Below, one piece after another: positions 44,435-52,030 of a stretch of DNA of 64,000 nucleotides. Under the pieces are notes generated by a model, which worked only from the letters and a program-made list of their open reading frames with translations, did no database searches and was not told the DNA's origin. Numbering within the stretch: position 1 is the first letter of the stretch; each line of letters begins with the position of its first letter. This DNA is from Rhodococcus sp. 14-2483-1-2. GTDB lineage: Bacteria; Actinomycetota; Actinomycetes; Mycobacteriales; Mycobacteriaceae. Location: contig NZ_NPFW01000023.1 in the NCBI RefSeq assembly GCF_002259405.1, positions 310,001-374,000 of the forward strand, written 5' to 3'. A program made the translations under genes and the position numbers.

Positions 44435-44616
44435 CGCTCAGCCTGTGCGCTGCGGGCCGAGCCGTCGACCGAATCAGACCCGCGTGCGAGAACAGCGCGA
44501 GCGAACTCACCCAATTCACGTATCTGCTCGATCGTGACCGTCTCCGGGAACCGGACAGCTTCGTTGGCCAGGGTTACCAGGTGCTCGCGGCTGATCGTCT
44601 CGCTGTGGCCGGTCAT
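44431..44616 (-). CDS. Small helical protein
   Basis: 61 residues from ATG 44616 (ATGA overlap with the WhiB-like stop). TISREHLVTLANEAVRFPET and ELGEFARAVLARG form two helices. Function unknown; retained between overlapping genes. Confidence 0.5.
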   Translation of the reverse strand: MTGHSETISREHLVTLANEAVRFPETVTIEQIRELGEFARAVLARGSDSVDGSARSAQAER

Positions 44617-44960
44617 GAGGCGATGCCAGTCGCCATGACAGGTGAACGACGACCCCATGCCCGGTTGTGCCGCTTCCAGGTCCGCACAGTGGCGGCATCG
44701 ACGGCGTTTCCATGCTCGTCGTAGATGGTCCCGGCCCACACCATCGACGCAGCAGCGCCGGCCTGGGCGTCACGCTCGCATTTCGCGAAAATTGGGCACC
44801 CCACGCACTGCTCCGCCGCAGCAATCAGTTCGGACGGCCGCGCTACATCGACATCCCACGACCCCGGGCTCTCGGCGCAGGGAAGTGTTGGGGGGTAATC
44901 CTGAGGTACTGAGGTGCGTGGAACTGGGCGCGCAGATCGCGCGCCGACTAACGTGTTCAT
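44613..44960 (-). CDS. WhiB-like iron-sulfur regulator
   Basis: 115 residues from ATG 44960, with AAAGGA upstream. Four Cys (C28, C52, C55, C61 region: LPCAE, EQCVGCPIFAKCERDA) fit the [4Fe-4S] pattern C-Xn-C-x2-C-x5-C, and MVWAGTIYDE replaces the GVWGG turn. First gene of the minus-strand operon that runs to 39447. Likely regulates plasmid or transfer genes in response to redox state. Confidence 0.8.
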   Translation of the reverse strand: MNTLVGARSARPVPRTSVPQDYPPTLPCAESPGSWDVDVARPSELIAAAEQCVGCPIFAKCERDAQAGAAASMVWAGTIYDEHGNAVDAATVRTWKRHNRAWGRRSPVMATGIAS

Positions 44961-45028
44961 TGCAGTTGTCCTTTGCTGGGTGCTGCATTAGAAGCCAATG
45001 GGGCTCCAACCCCGGCTTCGTCCGCTGA

Positions 45029-45089
45029 CCCACCGTTTAGGGACGGTGGGCTGGTGGGAAGGCCCTTCGGCTTCTAGTCGGGGGGCCTT
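45029..45089. terminator. Two hairpins between divergent regulators
   Basis: CCCACCG / CGGTGGG (45029-45050) and AAGGCCC / GGGCCTT (45059-45089), the second followed by T-rich plus-strand sequence (TCTGATTTC). They lie in the 239-bp gap between the whiB-like and XRE genes. Confidence 0.5.
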
Positions 45090-45199
45090 TCTGATTTCAC
45101 TTTTCTCTCCTCGAAGGTCGCCCGTTTGAACTCAGGTCGCGTGGTTAACTGTGCACGTTCTAATTGAACGGCTTGAGTGGATGTTAGGGGAGTTGCTGC

Positions 45200-45679
45200 A
45201 TGGTGTCCAGACATGACGCTGAGGGACATGTTGTGAGCCGTCGTGTGCTCCGCGGCTTCAGGCCGGATCTCTTGGCTGATCGACGGAAAACGTCGGGCCT
45301 GTCGATCTCCGAACTCGCGCGGCTCGCTGAAATCGGGAAAACCACCTTGCGGCAGTGGGAAGAGGGTGCCGTATCCCCGCAGGTCGATCTGCTGGCACGA
45401 ACCATGCAGGTCTTGGACGGCAAAATCGGAGACGTCGTCGTCGTACCCGAAAACGAGCGATACCCAGGAGACCTGCGCATCCTCAGAGGACTTCTGCAGC
45501 CCACTCTCGGTCTGCGAGCGGGAGTGAGCACATCGACCGTTGCTTTGGTTGAACGCGGTCAAATTGGGCTGACCGATTCCACTGCCACCAAGTTGGCGGC
45601 AGCGCTCGATCTTCCCGTTGAGGAGTATCGCACCGCGTACGAGCGCGTCAGACATCGTCCACGAGACTCCGCAGTCTGA
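45200..45679 (+). CDS. XRE-type regulator with two HTH domains
   Basis: 159 residues from ATG 45200 with GGGGAG upstream. First HTH: SGLSISELARLAEIGKTTLR (about residues 32-51); second: RAGVSTSTVALVERGQIGLT (about 107-126) followed by TATKLAAALDLPVEEY. Divergent from the WhiB-like operon, so it may control it. Confidence 0.75.
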   Translation: MVSRHDAEGHVVSRRVLRGFRPDLLADRRKTSGLSISELARLAEIGKTTLRQWEEGAVSPQVDLLARTMQVLDGKIGDVVVVPENERYPGDLRILRGLLQPTLGLRAGVSTSTVALVERGQIGLTDSTATKLAAALDLPVEEYRTAYERVRHRPRDSAV

Positions 45680-45786
45680 CTTGTCTCTCGTCCACCGATA
45701 GCCACCAACACGTGGGATTGGGCCGCGAGGAACTTGGGTCCATGGTGCCGGCGACTCGCACGCTGCATGCTGCGCATCCCGAGATT

Positions 45787-46506
45787 TCATTGAGCATCTC
45801 GCGTATCGACTAACGATCGCATCGACCGCCGTGGCTGTGAAGCCACAAAGATTGCAACCGTGCCCTCACGTCTGATGTCTACCGTCATGAAATGCTGGCT
45901 GAGTAGCCTCCTGAGGCCTTCCTCTGTGTCATCGACATTTCCGAAAGCTCCCGTCCGATTGCACACACCCATCACGATTCGTCCCAGCGCATTGTGCTTT
46001 TCGGAAGCACCCAAAACTGTTGCGCCGAAAAGCGTTCCGTCGTCTACAAGTAACGAGGCCAGATTCTCTATCGCAATGTCCTTTTCAGCCATTGGGCCAG
46101 GAAGGCAATGTAGGACGTAGTTCGCCGCCACCGACTGGAAGCGCACCGACGGGAGTGTTTCGCATCGTAAAATATCGGCATTGTATTCGACACTCAGCGT
46201 TGCAGGCAGGCGACGTTTGACGAATGACAGTGCGGACCTATTGGGGTCGATCAGCGCAAGAGACTCCCACTGCTTCCGGGGCAACCTCTTCAGGAAATAA
46301 CCCGAACCCACACCAACCTCGGCATGCCGCACGCTAACGCGTTGACGGTAGAGCTCGCTGATCGTCTTCTTGCGGCAACCCCACGCAAATGGAGATGTGA
46401 AATTGAGCACAAATGCGTCATACAGGCGAAGTGCGATCCCGCTGTACGGAGAGGCGCTCAACGGAACTGGTATCGCGACGGAACGCCTTGACATTATGGC
46501 TGACAT
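45787..46506 (-). CDS. Class I SAM-dependent methyltransferase
   Basis: 239 residues from ATG 46506, nine bases after AGGAG. Motif I is HAEVGVGSGYFLKRL; the acidic residue LIDPNRSAL follows, and VAANYVLHCLPGP is the motif IV region. Substrate unknown. It stands alone between the XRE gene and the next operon. Confidence 0.75.
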   Translation of the reverse strand: MSAIMSRRSVAIPVPLSASPYSGIALRLYDAFVLNFTSPFAWGCRKKTISELYRQRVSVRHAEVGVGSGYFLKRLPRKQWESLALIDPNRSALSFVKRRLPATLSVEYNADILRCETLPSVRFQSVAANYVLHCLPGPMAEKDIAIENLASLLVDDGTLFGATVLGASEKHNALGRIVMGVCNRTGAFGNVDDTEEGLRRLLSQHFMTVDIRREGTVAIFVASQPRRSMRSLVDTRDAQ

Positions 46507-46640
46507 TGTCACTCACTCCTGACGACACTTACGCATGGTTCGACTACCACAGAAGCATCGCCGGGTGGGACTCAACCCGAACGAATACTCAGACTAACAA
46601 TCTGAGCGCACGGTTACGGTAAGACAACACTCAGGCGGAG

Positions 46641-47723
46641 TCAACTCATATCGGCATCCGTTATGCGCACAACTGCCGAGGCCGGATAGACGCCCTGAAT
46701 GCGAGCTACATCAACAGACACTTCGTGCCATCGTTGATCGACCCCCCAGACGCGTAGCTCTCCCTCGACGCGGCCCGCGCTTCCAGCTTTGTCGAGAATT
46801 TGAGTCCAGCGTCGAATCAGCCCGCGATCAGAGGGGTGCACTCTGAATCGCATTGTCGTCGAGTCCACCCAAAACTGCTCAGGCACTTTATGGTTAAACC
46901 ATCTGACGATCTGTACGGGAGCGGGCCAGACTGGGTCCCAGATCACTGTTGCAACCCAGCCGTCCATGTCCTTCATGAGGACGCCGAATGCGGCGTACTC
47001 GGCGATCTGCTCCGGGTGGTCGTATTGGGTCACATCCCATGTCACTCCCGCCCAGACTACGTGACCGTCACGCTTGAGGATCTGGGTCGCGGCCTGGAGC
47101 ATCACAAGGTCATCGACCTGTCCGATGCCCTGTCTGCGGATCGCAAGCCGTAAGCGGTGCCGGCTTCCCTCCTGCTGTTCTTCCAGGAACCTCGCGGACT
47201 CCGACTGCTGTACAGCGACCGCGTTGTCGACAGTCTCGTGGACCGGATACTCGTTGCCCACCACCCACTCTGGATGCCCATAGATATCTGGGATGCCGGG
47301 ACCGTAGATAACGACAAAGGCATCACCGTCCAGCCGCCATTCCCAAGCTCCGGTCGGAACATGAGAGGAAGCGGTCTCACCGGCCAGCCCCACCCAGACC
47401 CACACGGCGTGAACGTGGCCAGTTCCCGAAACTACCGGTTCAGCGATTGATGTCATCTTCTGTCCGCGATGAGTCAGGTCTTCTGTTTGATCCTGAGCGG
47501 TGGTAATAGCCTTCATGACCGGTTTGACAATGAGGTTCAGCCGAATGGGCTTAGGAAACGTAAGCCGGTCCACTCTTTGAAATCCTGAATTGGAAGGCGT
47601 CTCGGCGGGGTCTCTTCCGTACGCGATTACCACCAAATCGTTGGGGTCGTACGTTCCAATCAGATACCATTCCCCTGAAGTGCGCGAACGGTTTTCGGGT
47701 GACGTAAAGGCTGTATCAGGCAC
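46641..47723 (-). CDS. Actinobacterial GAF/PAS-like protein (DUF5593 type)
   Basis: 360 residues from GTG 47723. An N-terminal domain (WYLIGTYDPNDLVVIAYGRD) and a C-terminal PAS-like domain (RFRVHPSDRGLIRRWTQILD, then LRVWGVDQRWHEVSVDV) match, from memory, a family of paired GAF/PAS-type domains in Rhodococcus and mycobacteria. No output domain. The start overlaps the stop of the upstream gene (TAGTG). Confidence 0.5.
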   Translation of the reverse strand: MPDTAFTSPENRSRTSGEWYLIGTYDPNDLVVIAYGRDPAETPSNSGFQRVDRLTFPKPIRLNLIVKPVMKAITTAQDQTEDLTHRGQKMTSIAEPVVSGTGHVHAVWVWVGLAGETASSHVPTGAWEWRLDGDAFVVIYGPGIPDIYGHPEWVVGNEYPVHETVDNAVAVQQSESARFLEEQQEGSRHRLRLAIRRQGIGQVDDLVMLQAATQILKRDGHVVWAGVTWDVTQYDHPEQIAEYAAFGVLMKDMDGWVATVIWDPVWPAPVQIVRWFNHKVPEQFWVDSTTMRFRVHPSDRGLIRRWTQILDKAGSAGRVEGELRVWGVDQRWHEVSVDVARIQGVYPASAVVRITDADMS

Positions 47724-48181
47724 TACCGTGCACCCTGTTGACGGCCGAACATTCTGCTGTTGATGGCTACTAACAAGGCGTGGTCCGAGTCGAACGGACC
47801 CCCGAGATCGCGGCGAGTACGTTGTTCATGCGCAGATGGGGGAGTGATCGGCTCGCGCAGAGAAGTGCTAGAGGCGAATTCTCTTACGCCTTTGACAACC
47901 ATCTCCGGCGCAGTGAATTGATCGAAAACAAGGCGTATATTGTTGGGTCGCTGACTCTCCCAAATCCGGCATTGCGTGTTCATGGTCCACGTAATGTCGT
48001 CGATGACTTCCGCGAGGGTCTCATCGACAAATAGCCTGCAAGCTTGAGGGGAGTCCGCGCCACTCTGAATGATTCTGGTATCGGGCGACTGTATCGATTG
48101 CGGGATATCGATGCGAACGACGTAAGTTGCGCCGATAGCTATAAGCGATTCATATGCCTCAATCGAGTACACATCCGTCAT
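47723..48181 (-). CDS. Unknown 152-residue protein
   Basis: Starts at ATG 48181 (MTDVYSIEAYESL). Mixed alpha/beta, no membrane segments. Co-transcribed with the next gene through a one-base overlap; probably a partner of the DUF5593-type protein. Confidence 0.55.
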   Translation of the reverse strand: MTDVYSIEAYESLIAIGATYVVRIDIPQSIQSPDTRIIQSGADSPQACRLFVDETLAEVIDDITWTMNTQCRIWESQRPNNIRLVFDQFTAPEMVVKGVREFASSTSLREPITPPSAHEQRTRRDLGGPFDSDHALLVAINSRMFGRQQGAR

Positions 48182-48284
48182 GCTTCACAACCCTCCGACT
48201 GTCCAACTTGGCTGCAGGTTACCAGTGAGTATTGCACCACTAAATCGAACCAGGTGGTCCGTGTACTTGGAATACCGCCGAGGT

Positions 48285-48932
48285 TTATCGAATTTGACGA
48301 AATGCAGCTTCTGCATACGAAAGTGCTTCGGCGTACCTGGTTCGGACCGCATTTTCGTCGGCGAATCGGTTTGGTTCGCCACGTTGGGTGACCCGGTCTT
48401 GGTAATACGTGACGGTTGCGTCACCCAAGCTTGCCGGTCGTATGTCGGTGGTCTGGACTGCGATGGCGTAGTCGACCGGGTCGTCCGTTGTGAGGTTCAG
48501 ATCGTGACCTCGCTGGTAGAAGCGGTTGATCGCACCTGTGATGTACGGGGCTTCGTTCCGCTGGGCGCGGTATCGGCCTGCGCCGGGAACCACGACCGCA
48601 GGACTCTTCCATCCGAACAGATCTTCCGAAGTCCCGTCGAGAGCTGCCCACCACGTGACCTCGCCGTACGAAGCAGTGAGGGCTGCGAGTACGGCCGTGT
48701 CGCTTTCGTTGCGCTCGCGGCCGATGTCGATAATTCGGGTGACGGTGTCTTTCTTCCAGTTGTTGACGTCGTACTCGAAGGGATCGAGTTCGGGCGTGGC
48801 TTCGACGCTGCTGGTGGCGGTATCGGGGGCGGCAGGTGCGGTGTCTTCGCCGCATGCTGTCAACGCCGACGCCGTGATCGCCACAGCTACGAACAGGCCG
48901 AGCGCCGCTGAGGATCTGTGCTGAATCTGCAT
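48285..48932 (-). CDS. Lipoprotein of the transfer operon
   Basis: 215 residues. Signal sequence with lipobox SALTAC (Cys27), then a Ser/Thr/Pro linker and a domain of about 150 residues (WKKDTVTRIIDIGRERNESD, VTWWAALDGTSEDLFGWKSP) with a helix-glutamate pattern like a transglycosylase-related fold. Probably anchored outside the membrane, last gene of the transfer operon. Confidence 0.6.
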   Translation of the reverse strand: MQIQHRSSAALGLFVAVAITASALTACGEDTAPAAPDTATSSVEATPELDPFEYDVNNWKKDTVTRIIDIGRERNESDTAVLAALTASYGEVTWWAALDGTSEDLFGWKSPAVVVPGAGRYRAQRNEAPYITGAINRFYQRGHDLNLTTDDPVDYAIAVQTTDIRPASLGDATVTYYQDRVTQRGEPNRFADENAVRTRYAEALSYAEAAFRQIR

Positions 48933-48962
48933 GTGCCGTCCTGTCTTGTCGTAGTCGAGTGG

Positions 48963-49571
48963 TCAGTAGCGTAGTTCGTCGATCAACCAGCCCGTGTCGG
49001 TGCGGACGAGGGTCAACCAGATGGTGGTCTCCGGTTCGACTCGCGTGGTTGTGGTCTCGGTGGTTGTGGTCTCGGTGGTTGTGGTCTCGGTGGTGGCGGT
49101 CTGGGTGATGGTGGCGACGCGGTGGGCGGTGTTGTCGGTGTCGGGTGGGCAGCCGGAGCAGCCGATGGTGGTGTCGGCGATGATGCGAGCGTGTTCGGTG
49201 GCCCAGTTCTCCCATTGCAGGCTGGGGGGCACGTCCGTCCCGGTGTTGGTGGTGATCAGGTCGGTGAGGCGGGGTGTGAAGTACTCGGCCGCGCGCCGGA
49301 ATGCGTCGTTCGGGCTCGTGTCGAGACCCGGAGTCCAGGTGTGGGCGATTGTCATCGCCTGTGCTGCAACAGCATCGGGTGTTCCCGACTCCATCGGATC
49401 GGGTGCAGTGTTGGTCGCAGAGCTTTCTGTCGGTTCCGGGGCCGTCGTCGACGGCTGTGTGGGTGCGGGTGTGGCGGTGGTGTCGTCCATGGAGTTGTGC
49501 CGCCAGAGCGCGGCCGCGAAGACGACTAGCATGATGAGGCCGCAGACGGCCGCGAGCTTTCGGTAGGTCAT
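48963..49571 (-). CDS. Membrane-anchored transfer protein with TETTT repeat
   Basis: 202 residues; one N-terminal membrane segment (CGLIMLVVFAAALW, residues 10-23), then an external part. A tandem 15-bp repeat at about 49045-49090 encodes TETTTTETTTTETTTT, probably variable in number. The rest resembles small VirB8-like or accessory proteins (AAEYFTPRLTDLI, WLTLVRTDTGWLIDEL). It overlaps the wall hydrolase stop. Confidence 0.55.
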   Translation of the reverse strand: MTYRKLAAVCGLIMLVVFAAALWRHNSMDDTTATPAPTQPSTTAPEPTESSATNTAPDPMESGTPDAVAAQAMTIAHTWTPGLDTSPNDAFRRAAEYFTPRLTDLITTNTGTDVPPSLQWENWATEHARIIADTTIGCSGCPPDTDNTAHRVATITQTATTETTTTETTTTETTTTRVEPETTIWLTLVRTDTGWLIDELRY

Positions 49572-51229
49572 AGGACTCGGCGCGCTTTCATGTCGGAGCG
49601 GACGGGGGATTGTTTGACGACGTCACCTGTTTGGGGGGCTTCGATCATCTGCCCTCCGCCTAGGGCTAGGGCGACGTGCCCTGGCCCGGTGGATTGGAAA
49701 TTGCCGAACAGTAGATCTCCGGGGCCTGCCTGGTCGACGGGAATCTCGGTGCCGACGGTCCATTGCTGTTCGGAGGTGCGCGGCAACGTGACCCGTCCGC
49801 CGGTGCCCGAGTAGATGGCGTAGCTGGTCAGGCCTGAACAGTCGAATCCGCCGCCGCTGGGGCCGTTGATGTTTCCTCCGCCCCAGACGTAGGGCAGCCC
49901 GAGGTGTTGACGGGCTGCGGTGATGACCTGTGGGCCAGCTGGGGATGCAGGGGAGGCGATGAACGCTCCGCCTGCGTTGGGGTCGGTGAATTCTGCTTCG
50001 TAGGCAAGGACTTTGGCTACGTAGGGTTTTGTCTCGTTCTCGTAGTCGGGGTGTCCGGATGGCATGCCGCCGGAGCTTTTGACGGCACCGGATCCGGCGT
50101 TGTACGCGGCAATGTAGAGGGACTTGGGGTCGCCTTTGACTGATCCGTCTGCGATCCAGGCGTCGATCTGAGCGGCGTTGTCGCACATGTAATGGCCCTG
50201 TGCCATCACCGCGTCGCCGATGTCGGAACGGGAGATGACGCCGTTGCCGTCCTCGTCTTTGCCGTAGCTTGCCCAGGTGGAGTCGATGAACTGGGTGTAC
50301 CCGCGGGCACCGGATGGACTGGTCTGGACGCGAAATCCGCTTTCTGCTTTGGTGTCTGCGGCCAGCAAGGCTGGGCTGATTTGTGGGCACAGTGATCCTG
50401 CTTTGCGGAACCATTCCTCGAATTCCTTCGGTACGGAGCCTGCTTTGAGCTGGCCCGCGCCTGGGGTGCCGAAGCCGTTGTTGGTGCAGCCGGCCGATGC
50501 CGACGCCAAACGTACGGCCGCTGTCGAGGTGGCGGCGTCGGGACCGGCCGGTTGAGAGGCTGAGGGGGCGGGTGCGCCGTCCGGTGCCGGAGCACCGGAG
50601 AGTGGCCCCATCGGGTCGATCGCTGCGCCGCCGGTGAGTTTGCCGCCGGGCCAGTACTCGAAGTGCAGGTGTGCACCGGTGGATCCTCCGGCATTACCGA
50701 TCTCGGCGATGTGTTGTCCGGCGGTGACCTTGTCGCCGGGTTTGACGTGAATGCCATTCGGCCACATGTGTCCATAGACCGTGGAGACGGCGCTGCCGTT
50801 GACGAGGGAGTCGATGACGATCCAATTTTCGAAACCCACTCCGGGGCCTTCTCCGGACGATCCCGCGAGGATGACAGTGCCGTCGAGGGCGGAGTAGACC
50901 GGGGTTCCTTCCGGTCCGGCGAAGTCGACGCCGCGGTGCATGGTCCCCCATCGTGGCCCGAATCCAGAGGTAACCGTGGTGGTTCCGGGTGCAGTGGGTA
51001 GCCGGATCGGAGCGGATTCGGTGAGATCTGTTGCGGCAGAGGGAGTGCCGTTGCCGGTGGAGCCGCGACCGGGACTGTCGGCGGAGGTGCTGCGGGTGGT
51101 GGGTATGCACGGGTGGGGTAGGTCGATCACAGCGCCGGTAGTGCATGCAGACAACACTCCTGCGGTCACCGACAGAGCCAGAGCGACTGCTGCGCAACGT
51201 GTTCGGGTAGCGATCGCGAGGTTGGTCAT
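49568..51229 (-). CDS. Triple-domain cell-wall hydrolase (M23, SLT, NlpC/P60)
   Basis: 553 residues from ATG 51229. A lipobox-like LSACT (Cys near 29) follows the signal. M23 peptidase domain at about 85-185 (RGVDFAGPEG, HLHFEYWPG), soluble lytic transglycosylase domain at about 265-400 (ADTKAESGFRVQTSPSGARG with catalytic Glu, YIAAYNAGSGAV), and NlpC/P60 domain at 430-553 (FDCSGLTSYAIY catalytic Cys, GPGHVALALGGG His). It likely opens the wall for the mating channel. Confidence 0.88.
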   Translation of the reverse strand: MTNLAIATRTRCAAVALALSVTAGVLSACTTGAVIDLPHPCIPTTRSTSADSPGRGSTGNGTPSAATDLTESAPIRLPTAPGTTTVTSGFGPRWGTMHRGVDFAGPEGTPVYSALDGTVILAGSSGEGPGVGFENWIVIDSLVNGSAVSTVYGHMWPNGIHVKPGDKVTAGQHIAEIGNAGGSTGAHLHFEYWPGGKLTGGAAIDPMGPLSGAPAPDGAPAPSASQPAGPDAATSTAAVRLASASAGCTNNGFGTPGAGQLKAGSVPKEFEEWFRKAGSLCPQISPALLAADTKAESGFRVQTSPSGARGYTQFIDSTWASYGKDEDGNGVISRSDIGDAVMAQGHYMCDNAAQIDAWIADGSVKGDPKSLYIAAYNAGSGAVKSSGGMPSGHPDYENETKPYVAKVLAYEAEFTDPNAGGAFIASPASPAGPQVITAARQHLGLPYVWGGGNINGPSGGGFDCSGLTSYAIYSGTGGRVTLPRTSEQQWTVGTEIPVDQAGPGDLLFGNFQSTGPGHVALALGGGQMIEAPQTGDVVKQSPVRSDMKARRVL

Positions 51230-52023
51230 GGGCGGGCTCCGGGCAGGGGCGTGTCGAGATCCGGAATTGGGATAGGTCCGGGAACGGGGGCGGGGGCGAA
51301 CGTCGGCGCGGGTTGTGTCGACGGAGGTGAGGGAATGGCCGGGGCTGGCGCGGGCGTGGTGCTGGGCAGTACCGACGCGGATGTCGTGGCGGGCCGGCTC
51401 GGTGACGGAGGCGTTGTGGCGGGACGAGGTGTGGTGGTCGACGGCGCGGGTAGCGCGGTAAGGTCGATGGTCGGCAGCGGTGACTTCAGTTGCCAGCGGT
51501 CATCGGTCTCGGTGAGTGTGGCGGTCAGTGTGCCGGCGCTGGTGTCGATCGCTACTCGTGTACCGGCTTCACCTGAGGTGCGGGTGGTGCGGGTGGGTCC
51601 GAGAATGGTCACTGGCGCGGTCGGGCGTGCGCCGGCGATGCGGTCGGTGATGTTGCCGGGGTCTGTGACTGTCGACAGGCGCACCGTCCACTGAGTCGGG
51701 GTAGCGGCGGTGTCGAGGAATACGTGTGCGTAGAACATCGCGGCGCGGGCCGGGGTGTCGGTGACCGACGTCGACGAGAGTCCTAGAACCTCGGACTCGG
51801 TGACCTCGGCTACCGCCGAGGGTGCCGGGGTGGTCGATGAGGCTGAGTCGGCTGCCACTGTCTCGGTAGCGGAGCTGACTGTGCCGCCTGTAACGGCGGT
51901 GATCACGCCGCGGATGGCGACCAAAGCGACCACGATGATGAGCAGTCCGAGTGCCAGTCGAGCCGGGCTGCGGAGGGCCCAGCTTCGTATGGCGGTGGTG
52001 ATCGGATTGGCGGTGTGCCTCAT
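51226..52023 (-). CDS. VirB8-like or accessory membrane protein
   Basis: 265 residues from ATG 52023 (an upstream start would overlap the preceding gene). One membrane segment (LALGLLIIVVALVAIRGVIT, about 22-41), an external region of about 130 residues with a beta-rich part (VRLSTVTDPGNITDRIAGAR), and a Pro-rich tail. Such single-pass proteins are typical of the actinobacterial transfer channel (TcpC/VirB8 place). Confidence 0.55.
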   Translation of the reverse strand: MRHTANPITTAIRSWALRSPARLALGLLIIVVALVAIRGVITAVTGGTVSSATETVAADSASSTTPAPSAVAEVTESEVLGLSSTSVTDTPARAAMFYAHVFLDTAATPTQWTVRLSTVTDPGNITDRIAGARPTAPVTILGPTRTTRTSGEAGTRVAIDTSAGTLTATLTETDDRWQLKSPLPTIDLTALPAPSTTTPRPATTPPSPSRPATTSASVLPSTTPAPAPAIPSPPSTQPAPTFAPAPVPGPIPIPDLDTPLPGARP

Positions 52024-52030
52024 CGCGAGC

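Noticed and set aside
45074..45790. Minus-strand frame opposite the two-HTH regulator
   Set aside because: Plus strand shows two clear HTH motifs and a good ribosome site; the minus frame has no motif.
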